Shown: positions 15,375-24,838, counted from the first letter of the stretch. The stretch: DNA of 54,889 nt from Prevotella sp. (GCA_020026195.1 JAHHQW010000010.1:1-54889); one strand, 5' to 3'. Numbers and translations are program-made. Notes: a model not told the origin generated them from the letters alone.

Positions 15375-16784
15375 TTACTTACCGTAACGTTTCATTACGA
15401 GTTCGCCGAACAGAGTGTTTGCCCATGAGAACCACTCGCGTGTAAATTCTTTGGGATTGTCTTTGTTGAACGATTCGTGAATGAATCCTGTGCCTCCGTC
15501 GGTCTTTTCTAACATTTCAAGGCAGTAGTCCACTTCTTTCTGGTCGTTAGCCGTCAGTGCACGCATGATGATGCTCATTGGCCATATCATGTTCATAGGT
15601 CCGATGTGCGGACTGCTTATACCTTCGCCGGCAGCACCTTTGAAGAAATAAGGATTGTCTTCGCTGAGCACAAAGCGACGTGTATTCTGATAGATAGGAT
15701 CATCGGCAGGAACATCACCTAAGTATGTCATGCCGAGAAGACTCGGAACGTTTGCATCGTCCTGAATGAGCTGGTTGCCAAAGCCGTCCACTTCGTAAGC
15801 ATAAATCTTACCATATTTTGGATGGTCGTAGATGGCATACTTCATAAGTGCATCGTGAACCTCATCTGCAAGGGCTGTACATTCGCCTGCAAACTTATTG
15901 TCAGAGTTTACTGCTGTAAGAATCTCAGCCATTTTGCGGAGCGTGGTAACAGCCATGAAGTTTGACGGAACGAGGAAAAGAAATGTCGTTGCATCGTCTG
16001 ACGGACGGAATGCCGAAGCAATAAGTCCTACGGGTTTTACCGGACATCCGATACCTACATTATGGAGAGTATCCAGCTGACGGTCGGTTACTCTGAGGAA
16101 ACGATACGGACCTACACCTTCCTTACGCTGCTGCTCTATGAAAGTATTTACTATGTTGTGTGCGGCTGCCAGCCATTCCTTACCGAATATAGATGCATCG
16201 CCTGTGGCTTTCCAATAATCGTATGCAAGGCGGATGGGGTAGCAGAGCGAGTCGATTTCGTACTTACGCTCAAATACCTCTGGTAGCATCTTAGTATTGT
16301 CAGTATGCCACGGACTCTGCTGCGGTCCGTCGTTGAAGGCGTTGGCATAAGGGTCGATGTTTATGCACTTGAACTGACGCAGAATAAGTCCGCGTATCAT
16401 CTTCTTGAGAGCCTCGTCCTGGTTAGCAAACTGAACGTAGGGATGTACCTGTGCAGCTGAGTCGCGTAGCCACATGGCGTGTATATCGCCAGTGTAGATG
16501 AATGTATCATCGTCACCATCCTCTGTAGTGCGGTAATGTACCGTAGTGTCGAGAGTGTTAGGAAAACAGTTGGTAAACATCCACAGAAGGTACGGGCGGT
16601 CTTTAAGCTGTTTCTGAATTTTCTCAATCTGACGTTCTATGACCTTGCTCCTGAACAGTCGTTTCTCCACCGGAGGACGCTTGCTTTCGAGCGATACGGG
16701 TTTTATTTCGCTACCGTCGTTATAAGCCTGTGCCGATGTTGTGAGACAGAACATGGCACATAATGCTGCTATCTGATGTTTCAT
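15375..16784 (-). CDS. Glycoside hydrolase family 125 exo-alpha-1,6-mannosidase
   Basis: This 469-residue protein has a signal peptide ending near residue 20 (TSAQA), so it acts in the periplasm or beyond. The GH125 (alpha/alpha)6 pattern is clear: FTYTGDIHAMWLRDS-type segment (here FIYTGDIHAMWLRDSAAQ), then YANAFNDGPQQSPWHTD, FQDDANVPSLLG-type segment (here IQDDANVPSLLGMTY), and a C-terminal GGTGFIHESFN and REWFSWANTLFGELV. GH125 enzymes are metal-independent, inverting exo-alpha-1,6-mannosidases. The gene lies 5 bases after the DUF4838 gene and downstream of a GH92 gene. The pair GH92 plus GH125 fits removal of alpha-1,2/1,3- and alpha-1,6-linked mannose from high-mannose N-glycans or mannan. 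Confidence 0.93.
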   Translation of the reverse strand: MKHQIAALCAMFCLTTSAQAYNDGSEIKPVSLESKRPPVEKRLFRSKVIERQIEKIQKQLKDRPYLLWMFTNCFPNTLDTTVHYRTTEDGDDDTFIYTGDIHAMWLRDSAAQVHPYVQFANQDEALKKMIRGLILRQFKCINIDPYANAFNDGPQQSPWHTDNTKMLPEVFERKYEIDSLCYPIRLAYDYWKATGDASIFGKEWLAAAHNIVNTFIEQQRKEGVGPYRFLRVTDRQLDTLHNVGIGCPVKPVGLIASAFRPSDDATTFLFLVPSNFMAVTTLRKMAEILTAVNSDNKFAGECTALADEVHDALMKYAIYDHPKYGKIYAYEVDGFGNQLIQDDANVPSLLGMTYLGDVPADDPIYQNTRRFVLSEDNPYFFKGAAGEGISSPHIGPMNMIWPMSIIMRALTANDQKEVDYCLEMLEKTDGGTGFIHESFNKDNPKEFTREWFSWANTLFGELVMKRYGK

Positions 16785-16789
16785 AATGT

Positions 16790-18970
16790 CTACTTAACTG
16801 TTATTTCATCAATAAAGAACCATGCGGGATATCCTACGCCGTAATGCCATGACGGACAGTTGCCTATGCTCTTTACATAAACCTTTATGTAACGAGCCTT
16901 TACAGGCTGCTGTCTTTCAACCTTTCCGTTTACAAACTTAACCTGAATGCCACGGTCTTCTTTGAACTTATGTGTTCCGAAGTCGGTGAATGTCTTGTTG
17001 TCTGTAGATACAGAATAAGTTACTGATTCGGGTTCGAGAATCCACTGTCCTAACTGATGGAGGAAGTCTGCATTGATAGTAGTAATGTCGTATTCCTTAC
17101 CTAAGTCCAAAGTAAATTCTCCGTCAATACCTTCCCAGCCTACCCAGCTTTCAACGAATGTAGTACCACCATAAAGTCCGTCTGTAAGTGCAGTGTCGGC
17201 AATAGGCTGGTAACGTTTTCCTGGATTTATGCTGTAGCTTACCTTAGCACCTAATGCATAGTTGGTTTCTCCTGTAGGAATGTAACGCTGTAAGTAGAGG
17301 TCACAATAATCAAGCGGATTGTTGTTGCGTTCGTTAAGTGTCGTTACGTTATATAACTTGCAGCGTTCACGGAACAGCATAACCTTAGACTTCAGTTCTT
17401 CCGCATCATCAATTTTCTCTGTTCTCGCAATCTCAAGTTCAGTGTACTGAAGCGGTAGACGAGACAGACGTACTCTGTCGAGGACATCTTTCTTGTCTTT
17501 AACAGCTTCTTCGGCAGCATCGAACAGCTTGTTGTAAGTCTTCATCAGATTCTTGTTGAACATGCCGTCCTTATGTGTGATGGGGGAGTCGTAAATCCAC
17601 AGTTCCTTGTTAGAAGAGAGCAGTGCACCCTGCATGATGTTAATGTAACGGTAGATGTAAGGAGCAGCCTCGTGATAATATTCCTTTAAGAAATGCTTTG
17701 TAAGAGAGTCTACGTCTGCTTCGGGATTCCACATGAGTTTTGAGAGAATGTAAGTACGCAGTTCAACCATGTCTGTACCGATAGATCTGCATGACTGTTC
17801 GAACAGCATCTTAGCATTGTGCTTGTGGAACAGACGTACATTGTCCTGAAGGATGTGGAAGTTGGGGAACGGCTCTACACAGTTATCAAAGTTAATTATG
17901 TAGTCCCATACGAAAATGTTTTCTGTAATGGCAGACCAGCCCTCAATAGCCTTTACGAAATGTCTTCCGGATGCATTGTCTGTAAGAGGTACTTCGCGCT
18001 TGGTGTCAATGTCACAGAGCATGATGTACACGTTAGATGCAGGTTTTACATGCTTTGGAGGGTCCATCGTAAAGAGATAGGCAAGAGTAATGAACTTCTT
18101 GTCGGGATAATGAGCTGCCAGCTTATTGAGGAAACGTACATAAGCACCGCTCACGGCACCTTCCTCCTCGTACACTTTCTTACATTCGTCGCAGGTACAG
18201 TAAGTATCGTTACCGTCGTTCTGACTTACTGCGATGATGTCTCCTTCGGGATGTGCTGCAAAAATCTTATCAAGTTCTCTGCATGCAACCTCGAAAACTT
18301 CCGGATTGGTAAGACACCACTGGCTGTGGTCACCGGGCTGGCGCTTTCCGCGTATCATCGAGTAATACTCCGGATGTTCCTTGCCATATACCGATGAAGG
18401 CATTATCTTGTTGAATGTATGAACGAAATAGTCGTTGATGAACAGATCCTTGTGATGTTCCAGACGGAACCAGTCTACGAATGTCTTATCCTCGTCACCA
18501 GGACTGAAACATTGACGGAAAGAGAATGCCGGTGTCTGTATGTCATTGATATACGGCAGTTTCATGTCCGGATTCTTGTCATAGTTGCAAACGTCTGCGG
18601 CAAGATAATCCATTCCGAAATACTTCTCAAAGATGTCACAAACACCGTAAACTACACCGCGCTGGTTACCACGGATGTTTAATATGCCGTCCTTACATGT
18701 AATGACGAATCCGTCATCACCTGCGGCAGGGGCTGTCGAACCTAAAACTATATCACCCTTACGCACCTTCTCGTCATGGGTAATCTTCAGTTCGGCACCA
18801 GAAATACGTTTTGTAAAGTCAGCAAAATAAGCTGCTGCATCTTTGGTAGACTTGGCATCGTCGGCACATACGATACGCGCCTCCGCCTTCCCTTTGCGGG
18901 TAACTGTTATTTGCGCTGACGATGAAACAGAGATAATGGCAGCTGCAAATAATAAAAATATCTTTCTCAT
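16790..18970 (-). CDS. DUF4838 protein with C-terminal discoidin-like domain (putative glycosidase)
   Basis: This 726-residue protein has a signal peptide ending near residue 20 (SSSAQ). Residues about 21-130 form a GH20/GH67-style N-terminal alpha/beta domain with DGILNIRGNQRGVVYGVCDI. About 150-430 matches DUF4838, a TIM-barrel-like domain, with HPEYYSMIRGKR, VSQNDGNDTYCTCDEC (Asn251-Asp252-Gly253; Cys258, 260, 263) and LWNPEAD-type segment LMWNPEADVD. About 575-726 reads as an F5/8-type C (discoidin) carbohydrate-binding domain. It stands 5 bases before GH125 and 65 after GH92, separated from the latter by a terminator. A glycosidase role on mannose-containing glycans is inferred. The DUF4838 family has no activity that I can state with confidence. 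Confidence 0.82.
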   Translation of the reverse strand: MRKIFLLFAAAIISVSSSAQITVTRKGKAEARIVCADDAKSTKDAAAYFADFTKRISGAELKITHDEKVRKGDIVLGSTAPAAGDDGFVITCKDGILNIRGNQRGVVYGVCDIFEKYFGMDYLAADVCNYDKNPDMKLPYINDIQTPAFSFRQCFSPGDEDKTFVDWFRLEHHKDLFINDYFVHTFNKIMPSSVYGKEHPEYYSMIRGKRQPGDHSQWCLTNPEVFEVACRELDKIFAAHPEGDIIAVSQNDGNDTYCTCDECKKVYEEEGAVSGAYVRFLNKLAAHYPDKKFITLAYLFTMDPPKHVKPASNVYIMLCDIDTKREVPLTDNASGRHFVKAIEGWSAITENIFVWDYIINFDNCVEPFPNFHILQDNVRLFHKHNAKMLFEQSCRSIGTDMVELRTYILSKLMWNPEADVDSLTKHFLKEYYHEAAPYIYRYINIMQGALLSSNKELWIYDSPITHKDGMFNKNLMKTYNKLFDAAEEAVKDKKDVLDRVRLSRLPLQYTELEIARTEKIDDAEELKSKVMLFRERCKLYNVTTLNERNNNPLDYCDLYLQRYIPTGETNYALGAKVSYSINPGKRYQPIADTALTDGLYGGTTFVESWVGWEGIDGEFTLDLGKEYDITTINADFLHQLGQWILEPESVTYSVSTDNKTFTDFGTHKFKEDRGIQVKFVNGKVERQQPVKARYIKVYVKSIGNCPSWHYGVGYPAWFFIDEITVK

Positions 18971-18978
18971 TTTACCTT

Positions 18979-19019
18979 AAAATAAAAGGGAATACGGCAA
19001 CTGCAACTGCCATATTCCC
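18979..19019 (-). terminator. Terminator-like hairpin between GH92 and DUF4838 genes
   Basis: GGGAATACGGCA (18988-18999) and TGCCATATTCCC (19008-19019) form a 12-bp stem. Read on the minus strand the stem is followed by TTTTATTTT. It lies inside the 65-base gap of a gene cluster, so it may reduce rather than stop transcription of the two downstream genes. Confidence 0.82.
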
Positions 19020-19035
19020 ATATAAATACTTAGAA

Positions 19036-21165
19036 TTATTTCCTCATGAAGAACTCGAGAGTACCGCCTGATGCGATATCCTTGAATTCGATGTAGTTCT
19101 TGTCGTAGGGCTTGCCATTGAGAACTACATGGTCTACGATAACATTTTCGGGGCTGTTGTCGTGTGCAATGATAGTGAATGTGCCGTTCTTAACCTTCAT
19201 TTCTATCTTATCGAAGAGGGGAGAACCGAACATATACTTGCCTCCTGCGGGTTCTACCTGATAGAGTCCCATTGCAGAAAGAACGTACCATGATGACATC
19301 TGACCGACATCTTCGTTACCGCAGAGTCCGTCGGGAGTATCATTGTATAGTGTTGTCATGATGTGACGTGCAAGACGTGCTGTCTTCTCTGGCTGTCCGA
19401 TGTAATCATAAAGGTAGATTACGTGATGTTCGGGTTCGTTTCCGTGAGCATACTGACCGATAAGTCCTGTAATGTCGGGAGAAGCCTCATCACCCATGTT
19501 TCCTTCAATAGTGAAGAGAGAATCGAGTTTTGCAGCAAATTTCTCCTTGCCACCAAGAAGTTCTACAAGTCCTTCAACATCGTGGGGAACAAGCCACAGA
19601 TACTGCCATGCATTGCCTTCTGTGTAGTCGTCGGCACGATGCTTTGAAGCAAAGGCATCGAATGGCTCGCGGAATTTACCGTCTGAAGAGAGTGCACGCA
19701 TGAAACGTGTCTCGGGATCGAAGTATTTCTTATACGACATACTGCGGTCGTAGAAATATTTGTAGTCATCGTCCTTGCCCATCTTCTTAGCAACTTTGGC
19801 AACGCAGGCATCAGCAAGAGCATATTCCATACCCTTGGCTACAGTCTCGTTAAGAGTGTCCTTGTCGTAAGGGATATATCCGTATTCTTTAAGAAGGTTG
19901 AGTGAACGGTCATCGCCCATGGCAGTGTTCTTTACAGCTTCGAATACACGTTCGCGCTGAACATTATATCCTTTGAGATAAATGTCGGCAAGAACAGGAA
20001 TACCAGGGTTACCGATCATACAGTCGGTCTCGTTTCCTACGAGATGCCATACCGGCAGACGTCCCTGCTGCTTATAGATGTTAAGGAATGTGTTTGCTAT
20101 GTCGCTCTGCATTTCAGGCAAAATGAGAGTGTACAGAGGATGTGCGGCACGATATGTGTCCCACAGCGAGAAGATGGTATAGTTCTTAAGTTCACTCTTG
20201 TATGTCTTGCCGTCAGCACCACGGTATTCGCCGTTTACATCGCTGAAGAGGGCTGGAGCTATCATGCTGTGATAGAGTGCTGTATAGAATATACGTTTGT
20301 CTTTTACGCTCTTTGTCTCAACCTTTACTTTACCAAGCTGGTTGTTCCACATTTCCTTGGCACTTTGGGCTGTGTTGTCGAATGACTTGCCTGTGAGTTC
20401 GAACTTAAGGTTCTCTCTTGCATTATCTATGCTTACGGCAGAGACACCTATCTTTACGGTAAGTTCCTTACCTTTGGCAGAGAATACTGCGAGGTATTCG
20501 CCATCTTTTCTTTCAAGTTTCATGGGCTCAGAGAATTCGGCTACGAAATAAACGCGCTGGTCTTTTGCCCATCCTTCAGACATACGGAAACCTGAAACTG
20601 TTGTTTCGTTCTCAACGTTAATCTTAAATGAAGTGGGAGAGTCCCATCCGATACCCTGGACAAGGTCAAGACGTACCATAGGGGTCTTAATGCTGTCGGG
20701 GAATGTGTAACGGTGGAATCCTGTACGTGCTGTTGCCGTAAGTTCTGCCTTTATACCATTATCGGCAACAACTGAATAATAACCGGGACGGCATACTTCA
20801 TTGTCGTGACTGAACTTAAGCTCTACCTGTGCTGTATCTGCAACTGGAAGCAGTGCCACGTCGCCTAAGTCACCGATACCTGTACCGCTGAGGTGATGAT
20901 GTCCGAAACCAATTATAAGTGAGTCTGAGTAATGGTAACCTGAGCACCAGTCCCATCCCTGCTTATACTGTGTAGGACCGAGCTGTACCATACCGAAAGG
21001 TACGTTAGCTCCGAGGAACACGTGTCCGTGTCCGGAGGTTCCGATAAACGGATCGACAAACTGTGTGAGGTCGTCTGTCTTTTCTTCTGGTTTGCTGCAT
21101 GATGTGTTGAACAGAATGCCCGACGCCATACATACTACAGCCAAAAAATATCCAAATCTTTTCAT
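19036..21165 (-). CDS. Glycoside hydrolase family 92 alpha-mannosidase, lipoprotein
   Basis: This 709-residue protein carries an SPII signal with lipobox NTSC (Cys23). GH92 features run through its length: DPFIGTSGHGHVFLGANVPFGMVQLGP near the start (positions about 37-63), WDWCSGYHYSD, FGHHHLSGTGIGDLGDV, FSLWDTYRAAHPL, NEPEHHVIYLYDYIGQP and GNEDVGQMSSWYVLSAMGLY. GH92 enzymes are calcium-dependent exo-alpha-mannosidases, often alpha-1,2 or alpha-1,3. Membrane anchoring suggests action at the outer membrane or in the periplasm. It lies 29 bases downstream of the B3/B4 gene in the same direction and is followed by a terminator, then DUF4838 and GH125. No SusCD pair is present, so glycan uptake must be served from elsewhere. 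Confidence 0.94.
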   Translation of the reverse strand: MKRFGYFLAVVCMASGILFNTSCSKPEEKTDDLTQFVDPFIGTSGHGHVFLGANVPFGMVQLGPTQYKQGWDWCSGYHYSDSLIIGFGHHHLSGTGIGDLGDVALLPVADTAQVELKFSHDNEVCRPGYYSVVADNGIKAELTATARTGFHRYTFPDSIKTPMVRLDLVQGIGWDSPTSFKINVENETTVSGFRMSEGWAKDQRVYFVAEFSEPMKLERKDGEYLAVFSAKGKELTVKIGVSAVSIDNARENLKFELTGKSFDNTAQSAKEMWNNQLGKVKVETKSVKDKRIFYTALYHSMIAPALFSDVNGEYRGADGKTYKSELKNYTIFSLWDTYRAAHPLYTLILPEMQSDIANTFLNIYKQQGRLPVWHLVGNETDCMIGNPGIPVLADIYLKGYNVQRERVFEAVKNTAMGDDRSLNLLKEYGYIPYDKDTLNETVAKGMEYALADACVAKVAKKMGKDDDYKYFYDRSMSYKKYFDPETRFMRALSSDGKFREPFDAFASKHRADDYTEGNAWQYLWLVPHDVEGLVELLGGKEKFAAKLDSLFTIEGNMGDEASPDITGLIGQYAHGNEPEHHVIYLYDYIGQPEKTARLARHIMTTLYNDTPDGLCGNEDVGQMSSWYVLSAMGLYQVEPAGGKYMFGSPLFDKIEMKVKNGTFTIIAHDNSPENVIVDHVVLNGKPYDKNYIEFKDIASGGTLEFFMRK

Positions 21166-21194
21166 TTTGGGTAATTTAATTGTTTATGTTAATA

Positions 21195-21860
21195 TTAAAA
21201 TTCCATTATTTCGCCGCCATCGCTTTCGGCGTATTTCTTTAATAGTTCCTGTATATATTCTGCATTGGCACGCACTGTTTCTCTGTTTCCGTCGTAGCCG
21301 TTGATTATAATCAGAGTGTTTGTCGTGTCAAGGTTCATCTTGGTGCGCTCATGGTCGCTTGTAGGGGTTCCTACGCCACCTTCGGCATCGCGATACACTG
21401 GCAGTCCCTCGATGTTAATCATTCCGCGTCCGATACCTTCGTATGGTTCGCCGGCCTTGCCTACACCTAACGTAAGTGTATCGCCCTTGAACTTGTCGGC
21501 ATCAAATCCTCCGATGCTGTAACCAAATTTCATTGAAGCAAGATTAATAAGATCTACCATTGTATCAACCTTATATAGTTCCTTTCCTTTTAGTATGCGG
21601 CGTATCAAAGCTTCTGCCGACGGACGGTATCTGCTGGGGTCTTTTCCGCACACACGATAGATGTGGCGTGTGGCCTCGATACCCGAAATAAGTTTGATGT
21701 CGTCGGGAGTGTATTTGCTCTTAAATTCCTCACCAAGTTCTGCTATTTCTTTCCACAGATTTTCAGAATACTCTGTGTTCTTAACCTTTGCAGATATTGC
21801 TGCTCCTGCAAAGATAGGACAAATCTGGCGCATTTCGTCAGAAATAATAATATTCATCAT
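21195..21860 (-). CDS. Stand-alone B3/B4 domain protein
   Basis: This 221-residue soluble protein matches the B3/B4 domain of the phenylalanyl-tRNA synthetase beta chain as a free-standing protein: SGIEATRHIYRVCGKDPSRYRPSAEALIRR then VDLINLASMKFGYSIGGFDAD and GGVGTPTSDHERTKM. In PheT this domain hydrolyses mis-charged Tyr-tRNA, so free B3/B4 proteins are often suggested as trans-editing or related enzymes. No activity is shown here. The start is one of two adjacent ATG codons (21860 or 21857). It lies 2 bases after ligA and 29 before the GH92 gene, so it is probably expressed with ligA. The full pheT gene is elsewhere in this window (33498). Confidence 0.85.
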   Translation of the reverse strand: MMNIIISDEMRQICPIFAGAAISAKVKNTEYSENLWKEIAELGEEFKSKYTPDDIKLISGIEATRHIYRVCGKDPSRYRPSAEALIRRILKGKELYKVDTMVDLINLASMKFGYSIGGFDADKFKGDTLTLGVGKAGEPYEGIGRGMINIEGLPVYRDAEGGVGTPTSDHERTKMNLDTTNTLIIINGYDGNRETVRANAEYIQELLKKYAESDGGEIMEF

Positions 21861-21862
21861 AA

Positions 21863-23866
21863 TTATCCTTTCTTTATCATAGATAAAAATTCGTCTTCTG
21901 TCTTAATTTCAATGCCTAACTTCTGGGCTTTCTCTAATTTGGATGGTCCCATGTTGGCTCCGGCAAGAATAAATGATGTCTTGCCGCTTATGCTGCCTAC
22001 GTTCTTTCCTCCGTTTTGTTCTATCATGGCTTTGTATTCGTCGCGTGAGTGATGCTCGAAGACTCCGCTTATCACAATACTCATTCCTTCGAGGATATTT
22101 GTTTTTGCAGCTTCTTCCTCAGCACTGCGCTCCATCTGAAGTCCGTAAGAACGTAGACGATTAACAAATTCCTTGTTGTCTTCGTTTGCGAAATAGTCTA
22201 TAACGCTTTTAGCTATCACCTCGCCAATACCGTCTACGCTCATCAGTTCGTCGGCAGATGCAGATGCAAGCATGTCAATGTTTTTAAACTTAGATGCAAG
22301 GAGTTTGGCAGACGTTACGCCTACAAACCTGATGCCGAGGGCAAAAATTACTCGCTCGTAAGGTACTTGTTTAGAATTCTCTATTCCTGTAAGTATGTTT
22401 GTGGCAGTCTTCTCGCGTCGTCCGTCGCCATTAATATCTTCAGCCTTAAGTTCGTATAGGTCAGCTGCATTATGTATCAGTCCGCGGTTATAGAAGTCGT
22501 CGATAGTTTCAGGACCTATACTGTCTATGTTCATTGCCTTACGTGATATGAAATGCTCAATACGTCCCTTTATCTGAGGTGCGCATCCGGCATCGTTAGG
22601 GCAGTAGTGGGCAGCCTCTCCTTCGTATCTTATCAGCGGTGTGCCGCATACTGGACATGTCTTAATGAATTCTACGGGCTTTGCATCTGCCGGACGTTTT
22701 GATTTTTCTACACCTACAATCTTAGGAATAATCTCTCCGCCTTTTTCTACATATACGTAATCGCCGATGTGCAGGTCGAAACTGCGGATGAAGTCTTCGT
22801 TATTAAGTGTTGCTCGCTTTACTACTGTACCGGCTAACTGTACCGGCTGCATGTTTGCAACGGGTGTTACGGCTCCTGTACGTCCTACCTGATAAGTAAC
22901 GTCAAGCAGACGGGTTAGTTCTCTTTCGGCTTTGAATTTATATGCTATTGCCCAGCGTGGACTCTTTGCCGTGAATCCTAAAGCTTTCTGCTGTCTTAGC
23001 GAGTTCACTTTCAAAACTATTCCGTCGGTTGCAACTGGAAGGTTCTTACGTTCAGTGTCCCAATAATTTATGAAATCATATATCTCCTGTTTGGTCTTTA
23101 CCTTGCGCATTCCCTGACTTATTTTGAATCCCCACTTCTCTGCTTCCATGAGGTTTTCGTAATGGCCGTCGGCAGGGAGTTCCTCGCCTAAGAGATAATA
23201 GAGAAATGCGTCAAGATGGCGCTGCGCAACTGTTGCGGAGTTTTTACTCTTCAGTGTTCCGCTGGCTGCATTACGCGGGTTGGCAAACAGAGGTTCTTCG
23301 GCCTTCTCACGTTCTTCGTTAAGTTTCTCGAACACGCTCCACGGCATAAGAATCTCACCGCGAATCTCAAATTTGTCGGGATAACCTTTACCGGGAAGCA
23401 CGAGCGGAATACATCTGATGGTTTTAACGTTTTCTGTAACGTCGTCTCCTTGAACGCCGTCGCCACGTGTCACTGCACGAACCAGTTTGCCATGCTCATA
23501 AGTCAGACTGATGGAAAGACCGTCGTACTTCATCTCGCAGCATATTTCAAATTCCTCGCCACCGAGAAGTTTCTTTACACTGTCGTAGAAGTCAGAGACG
23601 TCTTCCTCGCTGTAAGTATTTGACAACGAGAGCATGGGGTACTTATGCGTAACCTGTACGAACTCGTTGTTGAGGTCGCTTCCTACGCGCTGTGAGGGCG
23701 AATAGGCATCGTACATCTCAGGATGCCTGGCCTCAAGATCCTGTAGCTCGTGCATTGCCATATCGAACTCCATATCCGATATTTCGGGTGTGTTCAGAAC
23801 GTAGTATTTATAGTTGTGCTGATGAAGTAAATCCCTTAATTCTTTAATTCTTTCCTGCTCTGTCAT
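21863..23866 (-). CDS. ligA: NAD-dependent DNA ligase
   Basis: This 667-residue replicative ligase seals nicks in duplex DNA using NAD+. It has an N-terminal Ia domain (DMEFDMAMHEL), the adenylation motif CEMKYDGLSISL with the catalytic Lys, the RGDGVQGDDVTENVKTI segment, the OB domain, a four-Cys zinc finger (CPVCGTPL then HYCPNDAGC), helix-hairpin-helix repeats, and a C-terminal BRCT domain (ISGVFEHHSRDEYKAMI). The open frame extends 17 codons further upstream, but the family start MTEQERIKELRDLLHQHNY fits the ATG at 23866. The B3/B4 gene follows after 2 bases. Confidence 0.96.
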   Translation of the reverse strand: MTEQERIKELRDLLHQHNYKYYVLNTPEISDMEFDMAMHELQDLEARHPEMYDAYSPSQRVGSDLNNEFVQVTHKYPMLSLSNTYSEEDVSDFYDSVKKLLGGEEFEICCEMKYDGLSISLTYEHGKLVRAVTRGDGVQGDDVTENVKTIRCIPLVLPGKGYPDKFEIRGEILMPWSVFEKLNEEREKAEEPLFANPRNAASGTLKSKNSATVAQRHLDAFLYYLLGEELPADGHYENLMEAEKWGFKISQGMRKVKTKQEIYDFINYWDTERKNLPVATDGIVLKVNSLRQQKALGFTAKSPRWAIAYKFKAERELTRLLDVTYQVGRTGAVTPVANMQPVQLAGTVVKRATLNNEDFIRSFDLHIGDYVYVEKGGEIIPKIVGVEKSKRPADAKPVEFIKTCPVCGTPLIRYEGEAAHYCPNDAGCAPQIKGRIEHFISRKAMNIDSIGPETIDDFYNRGLIHNAADLYELKAEDINGDGRREKTATNILTGIENSKQVPYERVIFALGIRFVGVTSAKLLASKFKNIDMLASASADELMSVDGIGEVIAKSVIDYFANEDNKEFVNRLRSYGLQMERSAEEEAAKTNILEGMSIVISGVFEHHSRDEYKAMIEQNGGKNVGSISGKTSFILAGANMGPSKLEKAQKLGIEIKTEDEFLSMIKKG

Positions 23867-23892
23867 GACATGAATTATTATTAAAAAAACAA

Positions 23893-23929
23893 TAAAAGGT
23901 GAAGAGTAAGTGTACATTTACTCTCCACC
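23893..23929 (-). terminator. Intrinsic terminator of the DUF5020 gene
   Basis: GGTGAAGAGTAA (23898-23909) pairs with TTACTCTCCACC (23918-23929), a 12-bp stem. On the minus strand it is followed by TTTTATT. It separates DUF5020 from ligA. Confidence 0.85.
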
Positions 23930-23961
23930 TTTCACTATATAATTACCTAAAGGCAGTTATC

Positions 23962-24723
23962 TTAGAAAGTCCACTTTGCTCCGAGTGTCGGAATAGCATA
24001 GAATTTGTTGTTCTTTCCTTCGTCATTCCAAATGAAGTTGTTACTGAGCTCAACCTCTGTACCTATACTGAGGTTGAAATCCTTAAGACCGTCAAGTTTG
24101 TTGAGGTTGAACCAGAACTGAGGCTGTGATACAAAGATCCAGTTGCCGTTTACACGCTGGTCGTACCATACATCGGCGAAACCGAGGAATGAGAACATAC
24201 CTTCGCAGAAGTTCAGTCCCCATGTTGTTGTAGCCTGGAAGCCGCTGAATGCACCATTGTGATACTTCTTCTGGCTCATGTAGTACTTATATTCGAGGAT
24301 GAGGCTCCATGTCTTAGAGAAGTCTGAGTTGTGCCAGTTGTAAGCAGCACCAGTCATGAAAGCATGCTGGAAACGTGTTGCTCCTGTATATGTATAACCA
24401 TTTACACCAAAGAAATCGTTAGAAGCGAGACCACCATTATATTCGAAATGAGCAGCAATCTTGTTGTTGTCCATTAATGAAATCTCTCTGAAAATCTCCA
24501 TGTAAGCTGCAGTTGCACCGTCGCGCTTGTAGTTAAGATCGATGAAGCCGAATGTAGCACCGTACTTGTCGGGCTTGTACATTTCCATTGTTGTTGTTAA
24601 ACCATGTCTTGAACCAAGTTCATCATAGAGCGCTTCACCAAAATCGTAATGAACCTGAAAGTTTTGTGCACTTGCAGCAAAGCTTGATACGAGCATTACT
24701 GCGAACAAAAATAATTTTTTCAT
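23962..24723 (-). CDS. DUF5020 family outer-membrane protein
   Basis: This 253-residue protein has a signal peptide ending near residue 19 (ASAQ). The mature chain is built of amphipathic beta-strands rich in Trp, Tyr and Phe and ends in TLGAKWTF, a typical barrel terminus. The pattern HYDFGEALYDELGSRHGLTTTMEMYKPD and FGFIDLNYKRDG identifies DUF5020, a family distantly like the Tsx nucleoside channel. The transported compound is unknown; a nucleoside is only a suggestion from that resemblance. It is a single-gene unit with a TATTTTTG -7 box upstream and a terminator downstream. Confidence 0.85.
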   Translation of the reverse strand: MKKLFLFAVMLVSSFAASAQNFQVHYDFGEALYDELGSRHGLTTTMEMYKPDKYGATFGFIDLNYKRDGATAAYMEIFREISLMDNNKIAAHFEYNGGLASNDFFGVNGYTYTGATRFQHAFMTGAAYNWHNSDFSKTWSLILEYKYYMSQKKYHNGAFSGFQATTTWGLNFCEGMFSFLGFADVWYDQRVNGNWIFVSQPQFWFNLNKLDGLKDFNLSIGTEVELSNNFIWNDEGKNNKFYAIPTLGAKWTF

Positions 24724-24754
24724 TGTTTATTTTTTGTTTTTTATTAATCGGCTG

Positions 24755-24762
24755 CAAAAATA
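24755..24762 (-). promoter_or_regulatory. -7 box of the DUF5020 gene
   Basis: Reads TATTTTTG on the minus strand, 31 bases before the start codon. The -33 element is not clear. Confidence 0.5.
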
Positions 24763-24838
24763 CATGTTTTTTTACACATACGTTAATTTTATACATGTTA
24801 TTAACACGAATATACATGCGTTTCATGAAAATATATAC

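Noticed and set aside
23867..23917. 17-residue N-terminal extension of ligA
   Set aside because: It is hydrophobic, unlike the LigA family start, and MTEQERIKELRD is the normal beginning.
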